Program-made: the position numbers and the translations under genes
From: Exiguobacterium sp. s124
Lineage (GTDB): Bacteria > Bacillota > Bacilli > Exiguobacteriales > Exiguobacteriaceae
DNA: 64,000 nt
NCBI RefSeq assembly: GCF_018617485.1
Contig: NZ_JACSKH010000001.1
Span: forward strand, 930,001 to 994,000
Direction: 5' to 3'
Shown here: one piece after another, positions 18,475 to 26,654 of the stretch
How positions within the stretch are numbered: the stretch's first letter is position 1
How the letters are laid out: each line of letters opens with the position of its first letter
The notes under the pieces: generated by a model
The model's input: only the letters and a program-made list of their open reading frames with translations
Told to the model about the DNA's origin: nothing
Databases searched by the model: none

Positions 18475-19586
18475 TGGCGAACGGCAATCAAGTGATTCAG
18501 TTGTTTGAAGAGTTTGCGCCAAAACACTTAGCTGTCGAAGGTGATAAAATCGGCTTGCAAATCGGATCGCTGAACAAAGAGGTCAAACGGGTCATGGTGA
18601 CGCTCGATGTGCTTGAATCGGTCGTAGACGAAGCGATCGAGAAAGAAGTGGACTTGATCATTGCACATCATCCGCCTATCTTTAGCCCGTTATCTCAAGT
18701 CAACGATCGCTCCACGGCAGGGAAAATCACGATGAAATGTATTCAGCATGACATTGCGGTCTTTGTAGCACACACGAATTTAGATGTCTGTGTGGGCGGT
18801 GTGAACGATTGGATGAGCGAGGCAATCGGATTACACGATACGAAAGTACTCGTGCCGACGTATGAGGAACCGGTTTATAAACTAACCGTATTCGTTCCGG
18901 AAACACACGCAGAAGACGTTTCCCGTGCATTAGGCAAAGCAGGTGCCGGACATATTGGAGACTATGCGGATTGTCAGTTCCGTGTGGCTGGTACGGGGCA
19001 GTTCACGCCGCTCGAAGGGACGACACCGTTCATAGGCACACCAAATGAGACGGAACAAGTGAACGAGGTGAGGATTGAGACGGTCGTTCGCGAAAGTCAG
19101 AAGAAACGAGTCTTAAGAGCGATGAAAGATGCTCACCCGTACGAAGAAGTGGCTTACGACTTGATTCGAGATGAGATTGAAGGGCATGTCTACGGTCTAG
19201 GACGCATTGGTAAACTTGGACAGGCTTTGACACTTGAAGAGTTTGCCGAACATGTGAAGACGAGCTTTGGCGTGGAAGGTGTGCGTTTCGTCGGAGATTC
19301 GAAGCGCTTGATTGAAAAAGTGGCCGTCCTTGGAGGGGACGGAAACAAATATGTTTCCGCTGCGCACTTCAAAGGTGCAGATGCCTACGTGACAGGTGAT
19401 TTATACTTCCATGTAGCTCATGATGCGATGGCGTTAGGACTCGCGGTCGTAGACCCGGGCCATCACGTTGAGAGCGTGATGAAGCAAGGCGTTGTCGATG
19501 TGCTCGCAGAGAAGTTTCAGAAAGCGAAAATCGATGTCGATTTGATCATTTCCGAAGCGAACACGAACCCGTTCCAATTTAAATAA
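18474..19586 (+). CDS. yqfO: Nif3-like dinuclear metal protein YqfO
   Basis: NIF3/DUF34 family protein with a dinuclear metal site; proposed GTP cyclohydrolase-related function, still unclear. It is 370 residues: metal motifs AHHPPIFSPL (near residue 64) and VAHTNLD in the N-terminal half, the inserted PII-like domain (about 130-230, PVYKLTVFVPETHAEDV), and C-terminal motif VDPGHHVES. Cotranscribed with trmK, the usual arrangement in Firmicutes. Confidence 0.93.
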   Translation: MANGNQVIQLFEEFAPKHLAVEGDKIGLQIGSLNKEVKRVMVTLDVLESVVDEAIEKEVDLIIAHHPPIFSPLSQVNDRSTAGKITMKCIQHDIAVFVAHTNLDVCVGGVNDWMSEAIGLHDTKVLVPTYEEPVYKLTVFVPETHAEDVSRALGKAGAGHIGDYADCQFRVAGTGQFTPLEGTTPFIGTPNETEQVNEVRIETVVRESQKKRVLRAMKDAHPYEEVAYDLIRDEIEGHVYGLGRIGKLGQALTLEEFAEHVKTSFGVEGVRFVGDSKRLIEKVAVLGGDGNKYVSAAHFKGADAYVTGDLYFHVAHDAMALGLAVVDPGHHVESVMKQGVVDVLAEKFQKAKIDVDLIISEANTNPFQFK

Positions 19587-19593
19587 AACGATA

Positions 19594-19624
19594 AATCCCC
19601 CATCCTCTGAGAGAATGGGGGATT
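19594..19624. terminator. Hairpin between convergent yqfO and ispH
   Basis: AATCCCCCAT (19594-19603) pairs with ATGGGGGATT (19615-19624); the loop holds an inner CTCT/AGAG pair. T-rich sequence flanks it on the reverse strand better than on the forward strand; it likely serves both genes. Confidence 0.6.
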
Positions 19625-19627
19625 CCT

Positions 19628-20581
19628 TCACTTACGCAATGCTTTTACTTTCGGTAAGATACTGCGAAGTTCGAGATATGGTGTTTTATCATGTGTGCTC
19701 AAATCGTCTGGGTCGTACTGTGACAAGAAGTCGATGACCTTCTTCGTGATTGGTGTCGGTGTAGAGGCACCAGATGTCACAGCGACGGTCTCAACGCCCT
19801 CTAGCCAGTTCAAATCAAGCTCGCTCAAATCGCCGATACGATATGCATTTGTGCCGGCAATCTCTTTTGAGACTTGTGCCAAGCGATTCGAGTTATTTGA
19901 TTTTGGATCTCCGACGACGATCAACAATTCACAGTCACCCGCTTGTTCGGCGACGGCTTCTTGGCGGACTTGAGTCGCATTACAAATTTCGTTATGCACT
20001 TCAACATGCGGATAGCGGGCTTGGATTGTCTCGATCAGTGTGGAGACGTCCCATTGACTCATCGTCGTCTGGTTTGTCACAAGAATTTTCCGGTCGAATA
20101 AACGACTCGGTAACTGATCGATTTCATATTCATATTGAATCAAATGAACATGGTCGGGTGCGACACCGATTGCACCCTCTGGTTCTGGATGCCCGTGTTT
20201 TCCAATATAGATGACATCATATCCTTCTGCCGTCTTTTCACGAATCAAGTCGTGTGTGACGAGTACGTCAGGACAAGAGGCATCGACAATCGTCAATCCT
20301 TTTTCAATGGCACGTTTGCGGACGAGTGGGGAAATCCCATGCGCTGTGAAAACGACCGTTCCGCGATCGATGGTTTCAAGCGCCTGCATCCGGTCCTCGC
20401 CGTCAACCGTTTTGACACCGAGATCTTCGAACGCCTGTGTGACGTGACGGTTATGAACGATCATTCCAAGTATATGAATCGGGCGTGGCAAATCGGGATT
20501 TGCAACCGCCTCATTTGCGAGTTTCATGGCATCAACGACACCATAGCAATATCCGCGTGGACTAATTTTTTTAACTTTCAT
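19628..20581 (-). CDS. ispH: 4-hydroxy-3-methylbut-2-enyl diphosphate reductase IspH (LytB)
   Basis: Last enzyme of the MEP isoprenoid pathway, reducing HMBPP to IPP and DMAPP. It is 317 residues. The [4Fe-4S] cysteines are C12 (RGYCYGV), C103 (DASCPDV) and C200 (NEICNATQ); conserved histidines H43, H81 and H131 and E133 (GHPEPEG) are present. The ispG gene of the same pathway lies 14 kb downstream, also on the reverse strand. It is transcribed against its neighbours yqfO and the kinase gene. Confidence 0.97.
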   Translation of the reverse strand: MKVKKISPRGYCYGVVDAMKLANEAVANPDLPRPIHILGMIVHNRHVTQAFEDLGVKTVDGEDRMQALETIDRGTVVFTAHGISPLVRKRAIEKGLTIVDASCPDVLVTHDLIREKTAEGYDVIYIGKHGHPEPEGAIGVAPDHVHLIQYEYEIDQLPSRLFDRKILVTNQTTMSQWDVSTLIETIQARYPHVEVHNEICNATQVRQEAVAEQAGDCELLIVVGDPKSNNSNRLAQVSKEIAGTNAYRIGDLSELDLNWLEGVETVAVTSGASTPTPITKKVIDFLSQYDPDDLSTHDKTPYLELRSILPKVKALRK

Positions 20582-20667
20582 ATGAAGACGAAGGCTCCTT
20601 TCGAAGTGCTTTCATACGTATTAGTCTAACATTGTTTCGAAAATACGAAAAGATTTGCGTGTATTCA

Positions 20668-20676
20668 TGCTATAAT
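20668..20676 (+). promoter_or_regulatory. Extended -10 promoter of the kinase/binding-protein pair
   Basis: TGCTATAAT at 20668-20676 is a TGn-TATAAT extended -10 element, 26 bases before the GTG start; no clear -35 box is needed or seen. It lies in the gap shared with the divergent ispH. Confidence 0.6.
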
Positions 20677-20701
20677 TTTTAGGTTAGAAAGGAGGGACAT
20701 C

Positions 20702-22465
20702 GTGAATCGAATGAAACAGTTGCGTGAACTTAGAAAATCATATTTTTTCCAAATCACTTTCATCATCATCATTATTCTAGCACTTGTCATCTCGTCACTT
20801 GCCTTTTCTGCTGATCGCGTCACGGTGTCTCGTGCAGAAGAGCTCGCAAAAGAGCAGTTTGACTACGCGATTGACGATAGCATTGAAAATGTCGAGTCCC
20901 GACTTGGAAAACTGTATGAAGATTTGGTTTACCTAGGAGCTTACGTCGGAAACGAGCCGTGGATTGAGGAACGGATTCGAACAGGCTATTTGAATCAACG
21001 GACAAGTTTTACTTCGATTTTCTATTATGACGTCAGCAAGAACTCGTTTAAATGGTATTCCGAGCGTCAAGTCTCTTCATCTGTCATTAAACGTGATTCA
21101 AAGTTCAAAGAAGTGTTGACGGCGAGTGGGAAAGAGCTATATATGAGTGACCCGATCATGATTAGCGGCGACATGGGGACGTTCTTATACGTTCCTGTCA
21201 TTGAAGATAACCGACCGGTCGGTATTTTTGGTGGAAGTATCAGTGTGCTCAACTCTGACTTATACCGTCGATCGCTCGAATCCGCGAATGATGACATGAT
21301 TCTTTATTTGTTGGACCAACAAGGAGAAGTGTTGACGACTTCGTTCAATTTGGTCACAGATGCAGAACGCCGAGTGTCACGTGAAGTCATTGACGATGTG
21401 TTAGGGCGGAGTACACGTACGATTTTAAGCACGGAAGAAGATACGTTAATGTATGAGCCAGATGCCCGAGTCAGTGGGTGGAGCATGCTTGCGAAACATC
21501 AGAACGATTCCGTGTATGAGACGGTCTACGATACCCGCTGGCAATACTTGATGATTGCGCTTGTCACTTTCTTCTTGAGCATCCTTGTCGGATTGTTGCT
21601 CTCGCGAACATTGACAAATCCGCTCGTGGAACTTGTCAATCATATTAAGAAGCAACAATCACTCGGAACCATCTCGCTAGAGCGAACCGGTTCAAAAGAA
21701 GTAGAGACGTTACTCGATACGTATAACGACTATGCACAGCGAATGGAAACATCAAGGCGTGAGCAGTTGAGCCAGCAACAGTTGATCTTGCATCAGGAGA
21801 AACTAGCATCACTCGGTCAATTGGCGGCAGGGATTGCCCATGAGATTCGAAATCCCCTCACACCGGTGCACATCACTTTACAGATGGCGCGAGAAGGGCA
21901 AAGCAATAAAGACATGGTGGATGTCGCCATTAAAGAGTTGGAGCGGGCAAACGATTTAATCTCGACGATGCTGACGCTCGCCAAGCCGGATCAGGCAGGA
22001 AAAGACGAAGAATGGATTGATATGTTAGACTTTGCGAAACGACTCGAATTCTTAATGGACGCCGAATGCTATAAGCGAGCGACCAAATGGGAATTACTCG
22101 TTCCGAATGATATGCCTCCATTCTATGCTTCTTTTGATATGCTCGTTCAAATCATCTATAACCTGTTCAAAAATGCGGTCGAGGCAGTCGAGTCGAAGGG
22201 CGCAGAGGGAAGTGTTGTCGTGACCGTCCTCTTTACGGAGCAGGAATATCGGTTCTTGATTGAAGATAACGGAATCGGGATGACAGAAGAACAACTCAAG
22301 ACGATTGGATCTGCATTCAATACGACGAAAGATAACGGCAACGGTCTAGGGATCTATATGATCAAAGAGTATTTGAAGAGTGTAAACGGATCGATGGAGG
22401 TCGATAGCGTCGTCAACAAAGGGACGGCGATGTTGATTAAAATTCCAAGGAGAGATCCATCATGA
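20702..22465 (+). CDS. Membrane sensor histidine kinase (double-Cache-like sensor, orphan)
   Basis: Predicted transmembrane histidine kinase of 587 residues. TM1 about 18-36, extracellular sensor about 37-281 with Cache-like features (FTSIFYYD, VPVIEDNRPVGIFGGSI), TM2 about 282-300, a HAMP-like linker, then HisKA with phospho-acceptor H380 in GIAHEIRNPL, N-box N487/N491, G1 DNGIG 522-526 and G2 GLG 548-550. The catalytic half resembles Bacillus KinB-type kinases. GTG 20702 follows AAAGGAGGG. The stop overlaps the next gene's ATG by 4 bases. No response regulator is encoded anywhere nearby. It occupies the place of sporulation gene yqfQ in B. subtilis. Ligand and output are unknown. Confidence 0.88.
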   Translation: MNRMKQLRELRKSYFFQITFIIIIILALVISSLAFSADRVTVSRAEELAKEQFDYAIDDSIENVESRLGKLYEDLVYLGAYVGNEPWIEERIRTGYLNQRTSFTSIFYYDVSKNSFKWYSERQVSSSVIKRDSKFKEVLTASGKELYMSDPIMISGDMGTFLYVPVIEDNRPVGIFGGSISVLNSDLYRRSLESANDDMILYLLDQQGEVLTTSFNLVTDAERRVSREVIDDVLGRSTRTILSTEEDTLMYEPDARVSGWSMLAKHQNDSVYETVYDTRWQYLMIALVTFFLSILVGLLLSRTLTNPLVELVNHIKKQQSLGTISLERTGSKEVETLLDTYNDYAQRMETSRREQLSQQQLILHQEKLASLGQLAAGIAHEIRNPLTPVHITLQMAREGQSNKDMVDVAIKELERANDLISTMLTLAKPDQAGKDEEWIDMLDFAKRLEFLMDAECYKRATKWELLVPNDMPPFYASFDMLVQIIYNLFKNAVEAVESKGAEGSVVVTVLFTEQEYRFLIEDNGIGMTEEQLKTIGSAFNTTKDNGNGLGIYMIKEYLKSVNGSMEVDSVVNKGTAMLIKIPRRDPS

Positions 22466-23400
22466 AAAAACTCAAACATTATTGGATTTGGTTACCAATC
22501 GTTTGGGCCATGATAATCCTTCTGATCACATCCATTCAATTACCCGAGCAAAAGACAGATGAAAAAGAGGTCGGGTTCGTGTTTGTCAGCGATAAACATG
22601 AGCACGCGAACAAGTTGTTGGATTCATTCGTTCATACGGCCAACCAAAAGGGATTTATCCCGATTCCAACGACGAGTGAAGACTCTCGCGTGTTAGAAAA
22701 AGAAAAATTGGACTCTTTGATTGATCGGGGCGTCGAGGCCATCTTCTTGACAACGCTCGATGACACGTTCATCCAACCGTCGTTAGAACGTGCGAAGCGA
22801 GAAAACATCCCGATCATTGCGATTGACCGGATGATTGATCATCCGAGTGTGTTAACTTCGGTTGTCTCTGACAATGTCGATATTGGTCGGATGGCAGCGG
22901 AACAAATTGCCGCGAAATATAGTGACCTCGATCGACCGATTCGTGTAGTAGAAGTCAGGGGAACACCGAAAGTTCGATCTACGATGGATCGGAGTCTTGG
23001 AATTCGAGAGTACGAAAAAGCGAATGCTGATCAATTCCAAATTATCGCCTCCATCACCGGAAACTATGATACGTTTCAGGCAGAGATTGAGATGTCACGT
23101 TGGTTAGAAGAAGACATCCCGTTTGACGCCGTCTTTTCGCACAATGACGATAATACGTTCGGTGTCGTTCGTGCTTTAGAAAGTCATGACTTAACAGACA
23201 AGACAATCGTATCGGTGGATGGCATTTCTGATATTTATCCACTGATTCAGAATGGGAAAGTCAACGCGACTGTCGTGCAGTCACCGAACGAGATGATGGA
23301 AGTGGGCTTCAAAGCGCTCGAACAACATTTAAATGGAAAGAAAATTGCCAAGCACTATTATTCATCGAGTTATTTATATGAAGGCGTGGCAAAAGATTGA
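22462..23400 (+). CDS. Membrane-anchored periplasmic-binding-protein type I (ribose-binding-like)
   Basis: A 312-residue type I substrate-binding protein of the RbsB/LacI sensor fold. An N-terminal hydrophobic segment (about 9-26) lacks both a lipobox cysteine and an AXA cleavage site, so it probably stays as a membrane anchor. Fold-typical segments are FVFVSDKHEHANKLLDSF, IPIIAIDRMI, SDNVDIGRMAAEQIA and SHNDDNTFGVVRAL. No ABC permease or ATPase is nearby. The 4-base overlap with the kinase gene suggests it feeds ligand information to that sensor, like LuxP with LuxQ or XylFII with LytS; this is inference. Confidence 0.85.
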   Translation: MKKLKHYWIWLPIVWAMIILLITSIQLPEQKTDEKEVGFVFVSDKHEHANKLLDSFVHTANQKGFIPIPTTSEDSRVLEKEKLDSLIDRGVEAIFLTTLDDTFIQPSLERAKRENIPIIAIDRMIDHPSVLTSVVSDNVDIGRMAAEQIAAKYSDLDRPIRVVEVRGTPKVRSTMDRSLGIREYEKANADQFQIIASITGNYDTFQAEIEMSRWLEEDIPFDAVFSHNDDNTFGVVRALESHDLTDKTIVSVDGISDIYPLIQNGKVNATVVQSPNEMMEVGFKALEQHLNGKKIAKHYYSSSYLYEGVAKD

Positions 23401-23428
23401 TTGACAAATGATTTGATTCCGCTATGCT
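23401..23428 (+). promoter_or_regulatory. Sigma-A promoter of cshB
   Basis: A perfect TTGACA at 23401-23406, starting at the base after the previous stop codon, and TATGCT at 23423-23428 with a 16-base spacer. Confidence 0.7.
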
Positions 23429-23461
23429 AGGAAAAGTGGAAAGAAACAGGAGGTGTATCGA

Positions 23462-24805
23462 TTGAACAGCTTCCAACAGTTCAAATTGCTACCGTTTATA
23501 GTCGATGCGTTAACAGAAAAACGCATCACGAAACCGACCGATATACAAGCACGGATTATTCCGGCTGCACAAAATGGTCGAGATATTATTGGGAAATCAC
23601 AAACTGGAACAGGGAAAACACTTGCGTTCCTATTACCGATTGTAGAAGCAATCAACCCAGAAGAAGCATCTGTCCAAGCCATCGTTGTCGCACCGACACG
23701 TGAACTTGCATGGCAGATTCACGAAGAATTAAAATCAATCCTCATTAAGAATCCGGATTATATCAAATCAAGTTTGATTGTCGGAGGAACAGACCGCGAA
23801 CGTCAAATCGATAAGATGAAAAATCCACCACAACTCATCATCGGAACACCGGGACGAATCCTTGACTTGATGAAAGCACAAGCGTTGTTCCCACATAAAG
23901 TGACGCATTTCGTTGTCGATGAAGCCGACCAAATGCTCGATATGGGATTCTTGCCGGAAGTTGACCGCATTGCGCAATCACTTCCAGAAAAACTTCAAAC
24001 GATGGTCTTCTCAGCGACAATTCCTGAGAAACTCGAGCCGTTCTTGAAGAAATACTTGCACGATCCACGTTTTGCAGAAGCTAGTGTTGAGCATCGTGTC
24101 GCACCAAAAATCAAACACCATGTCATTCCGGTACGTCACCGTGACCGCAAGGAATTGACCGTCGAAATTGCGAAAGCCATCAACCCATTCGTTTGTCTCG
24201 TATTCACGAATACGAAACAAGAAGCGGATGAATTGGAGACATCATTCCGTGAAGCAGGTCTGAATGTCGGTACGTTACACGGGGACATGCAAGCACGTCG
24301 CCGTAAACAGGCAATCAAAGATATTAACGATGCGAAGTATCAATACGTCATCGCGACGGACTTGGCAGCTCGTGGCATCGACATTTCAGGAGTTTCTCAC
24401 GTCATCAACCACGGGATCCCGAAAGACCTTGACTTCTACACGCACCGTGTCGGTCGTACCGGTCGTGCAGGTGCGTCAGGTGAAGCTTACACGTTATATG
24501 AGGACCATGAGAATGGACCAATCAACCGACTCGAAGAGCGTGGCTTTGAATTCACACACGTCGATGTTCGGAACGGTTCGATTCAACCAATCAAAACACG
24601 TCGTCGTCGCCAGACAGACCGGAAGATGAAAGTCTCGCATACGGCACATAGTCGTATGGCCGGTGAAATCAAGAAGGCGAAGAAAAAAGTGAAACCTGGC
24701 TATAAGAAGAAATTTAAGTATAAGTTAAAAGAGACGGCTTCACGCGAGCATATGCAACAGCAACGCTCGGATCGTCGTGCCGCTCGTAAGAAAAACAAGC
24801 GTTAA
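23462..24805 (+). CDS. cshB: DEAD-box ATP-dependent RNA helicase CshB
   Basis: RNA helicase for ribosome assembly, RNA turnover and cold growth. It is 447 residues with Q motif, motif I SQTGTGKT, motif Ia APTRELA, motif II VDEAD, motif III SAT and motif VI HRVGRTGRAG, then a Lys/Arg-rich tail (from about 380) that binds RNA. TTG 23462 is chosen with AGGAGGT at 23448-23454 (7-8 base spacer); GTG at 23453 overlaps the ribosome binding site. Location between ispH and nfo matches B. subtilis yqfR. Confidence 0.94.
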   Translation: MNSFQQFKLLPFIVDALTEKRITKPTDIQARIIPAAQNGRDIIGKSQTGTGKTLAFLLPIVEAINPEEASVQAIVVAPTRELAWQIHEELKSILIKNPDYIKSSLIVGGTDRERQIDKMKNPPQLIIGTPGRILDLMKAQALFPHKVTHFVVDEADQMLDMGFLPEVDRIAQSLPEKLQTMVFSATIPEKLEPFLKKYLHDPRFAEASVEHRVAPKIKHHVIPVRHRDRKELTVEIAKAINPFVCLVFTNTKQEADELETSFREAGLNVGTLHGDMQARRRKQAIKDINDAKYQYVIATDLAARGIDISGVSHVINHGIPKDLDFYTHRVGRTGRAGASGEAYTLYEDHENGPINRLEERGFEFTHVDVRNGSIQPIKTRRRRQTDRKMKVSHTAHSRMAGEIKKAKKKVKPGYKKKFKYKLKETASREHMQQQRSDRRAARKKNKR

Positions 24806-24811
24806 TCGTTT

Positions 24812-24847
24812 GAAGAATCGACTTCTTGGAGTCGGTTCTTCTTTTTG
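24812..24847 (+). terminator. Terminator after cshB
   Basis: GAAGAATCGACT (24812-24823) pairs with AGTCGGTTCTTC (24830-24841) with one G-U pair; five T follow. Confidence 0.8.
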
Positions 24848-24886
24848 TGTAAACTAAAGACAGAAGCTTATGAAGGGAAGATGATG

Positions 24887-25789
24887 ATGTTAAAAATAGG
24901 TTCACACGTTTCGGTATCAGGTAAGAAGATGCTACTTGCAGGTAGCGAAGAGGCCGTTTCATATGGAGCGAACACGATGATGGTATACACGGGAGCGCCT
25001 CAAAACACGCGTCGAAAGCCAATTGAGGACTTGAATATCGAGGCCGCACTTACCCATATGGCTGCTCATGACATCGAAGAGATCGTCGTTCATGCACCTT
25101 ATATCATTAACCTCGGAAATACGACAAAGCCTGAAACGTTCGAATTAGCCGTTTCCTTTTTGACACAAGAATTGAAGCGTGCTGAGGCGCTCCAAGTGGC
25201 GCGTCATGTCGTCCTTCATCCAGGCGCACATGTCGGTGCGGGGGAAGAGATTGGTCTCGCTCGCATCATTGAAGGACTCAATGAAGTGTTGACGGGTGAT
25301 GAACAAGTTAAGATTGCCCTTGAGACGATGGCTGGGAAAGGAAGCGAACTCGGAAAGACGTTTGAAGAACTTGCGACAATCATTGACGGTGTGACACACA
25401 ATGACCGACTCTCTGTCTGTTTCGATACGTGTCACGTACATGACGCAGGATATGACTTGGTCGGTGATTTGGACGGTGTCATCGAAGAATTTGATCGGAT
25501 CGTCGGACTCGATCGTCTAGGTGTCATTCATGTGAATGATTCAAAAAATGTACGTGGTGCGAGAAAAGACCGACATGAAAATATCGGGTACGGAGAAATT
25601 GGATTCGATACGCTAAATCGAATCATTCACCATGAGGCGTTTGCGCATCTTCCTAAAATTTTAGAGACGCCATATATTCCTGTGAATGAAAAAACGAAAG
25701 TGGCACCATACAAACAAGAAATCGAAATGTTCCGTGCGAATCAATTTGATGCAGAGTGGCGTGAACGCTTCACGCTTTCATATCAATAA
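24887..25789 (+). CDS. nfo: Endonuclease IV (AP endonuclease)
   Basis: Zinc-dependent apurinic/apyrimidinic endonuclease of base excision repair. It is 300 residues with the AP2Ec signatures: [10 protein letters not shown] at the start, [31 protein letters not shown] and HVNDSKN. Three ATGs in a row (24881, 24884, 24887); the last has the best distance from AAGGGA and gives the standard N-terminus. Confidence 0.95.
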   Translation: MLKIGSHVSVSGKKMLLAGSEEAVSYGANTMMVYTGAPQNTRRKPIEDLNIEAALTHMAAHDIEEIVVHAPYIINLGNTTKPETFELAVSFLTQELKRAEALQVARHVVLHPGAHVGAGEEIGLARIIEGLNEVLTGDEQVKIALETMAGKGSELGKTFEELATIIDGVTHNDRLSVCFDTCHVHDAGYDLVGDLDGVIEEFDRIVGLDRLGVIHVNDSKNVRGARKDRHENIGYGEIGFDTLNRIIHHEAFAHLPKILETPYIPVNEKTKVAPYKQEIEMFRANQFDAEWRERFTLSYQ

Positions 25790-25792
25790 GCA

Positions 25793-26362
25793 ATGACGAT
25801 CCTGCAGATTGACCCGAATCGATATGATGTCTGGAGTGCATTCCCGACTTATTTCTTAGAACAAAGTCCAGTCTATGTGAAAGGGACGGTGACGACACCG
25901 ACAGCATTCATCGAAGTGATGGGGCATGGGATCGTGGCAGAGGCAGAAGTATTGTTAGAGGAGATGATTGAGCAACCTGACGATCCGTATTGGCTCGGCG
26001 TTGAGGAGGAAGGGTTGGCGACGTATAGCTTAGTCGACTTAATCCAACTTCATTTTCACCATCCTCTTTTAAAAATAGGCATGTATGAGGCAGATGAACC
26101 GTACGAGTCGATTCATCAGAAATGGGTAGACGGGAATCACGTGCCCGCATCGAAATGGACAAAAGAGACGTATGAGGCGCATCTGTTTCGGGAGAAGCTC
26201 GTGGCCCCTTATGCTCCGGTGACAACATGCTCGGTTTGTGAGATCAATCTTTTCGAACGATATGGAAACGATGCTTCGAAACTGATGGAGTATCATCTGC
26301 AAGATGACCACGGGATTTGGGTTTGTCCAACCTGTCATAAAGCGATTCATACGTTAGACTAA
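25793..26362 (+). CDS. Unknown protein with C-terminal zinc-finger/HNH-like motif
   Basis: A 189-residue protein not recognised as a named family. The first 140 residues are acidic with no clear domain. The last 45 hold C-S-V-C, then YHLQDDH, then C-P-T-C-H-K-A-I-H. The CxxC/CxxCHxxIH frame resembles compact HNH or zinc-ribbon domains, but the usual central Asn-rich segment between the first histidines and the second CxxC is very short, so nuclease activity is doubtful. The ATG is 3 bases after the nfo stop without a clear ribosome binding site, which suggests coupling with nfo. A DNA-repair link is context only. Confidence 0.65.
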   Translation: MTILQIDPNRYDVWSAFPTYFLEQSPVYVKGTVTTPTAFIEVMGHGIVAEAEVLLEEMIEQPDDPYWLGVEEEGLATYSLVDLIQLHFHHPLLKIGMYEADEPYESIHQKWVDGNHVPASKWTKETYEAHLFREKLVAPYAPVTTCSVCEINLFERYGNDASKLMEYHLQDDHGIWVCPTCHKAIHTLD

Positions 26363-26392
26363 AAAAACGATGCCTCTCGGCATCGTTTTTTT
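26361..26392. terminator. Bidirectional terminator between the zinc-finger gene and XapX gene
   Basis: AAAAAAACGATGCC (26361-26374), loop TCTC, GGCATCGTTTTTTT (26379-26392): a perfect 14-bp stem with A- and T-runs on either side, working in both directions. Confidence 0.92.
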
Positions 26393-26561
26393 AGAATGGC
26401 CAGTTCGCCACGGCAAATTGATATACTTTCATCCCGAGGAAAACCCCGAAGATTCCGACGACACCTGGTAATACCGGTGGGGCCGGTAGTGGCAACTTGA
26501 GTGCAGTGAAGATGGCACCACAAATTAGGCCGGCGAGTAATGATAATAGAATCTCTTGCAT
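26391..26561 (-). CDS. XapX domain-containing small membrane protein
   Basis: A 56-residue membrane protein: MQEILLSLLAGLICGAIFTA, then a Pro-rich turn (LPLPAPPVLPG) and a second helix (VVGIFGVFLGMKVYQF). This is the XapX (DUF1427) pattern, named from its association with xanthosine/nucleoside transport genes; its molecular role is unknown. The gene has GGAGG upstream of its ATG on the reverse strand. A cre-like site and a possible promoter lie just upstream. Confidence 0.85.
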   Translation of the reverse strand: MQEILLSLLAGLICGAIFTALKLPLPAPPVLPGVVGIFGVFLGMKVYQFAVANWPF

Positions 26562-26585
26562 GTATTATTCCTCCGTATCTTCTAA

Positions 26586-26599
26586 TGAAAGCGCTTTAT
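26586..26599 (-). promoter_or_regulatory. cre-like site upstream of the XapX gene
   Basis: TGAAAGCGCTTTAT (read on the plus strand) matches 12 of 14 positions of the CcpA site TGWAANCGNTNWCA and contains its classic core. On the reverse strand it lies just after a possible promoter (TTGTAT, 17-base spacer, CATTAT), so CcpA repression is plausible but inferred. Confidence 0.5.
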
Positions 26600-26654
26600 A
26601 ATGACTGAACCGCATTTATTATACAATGACTTTCTCTTTTTGAGAAGTCTAACA

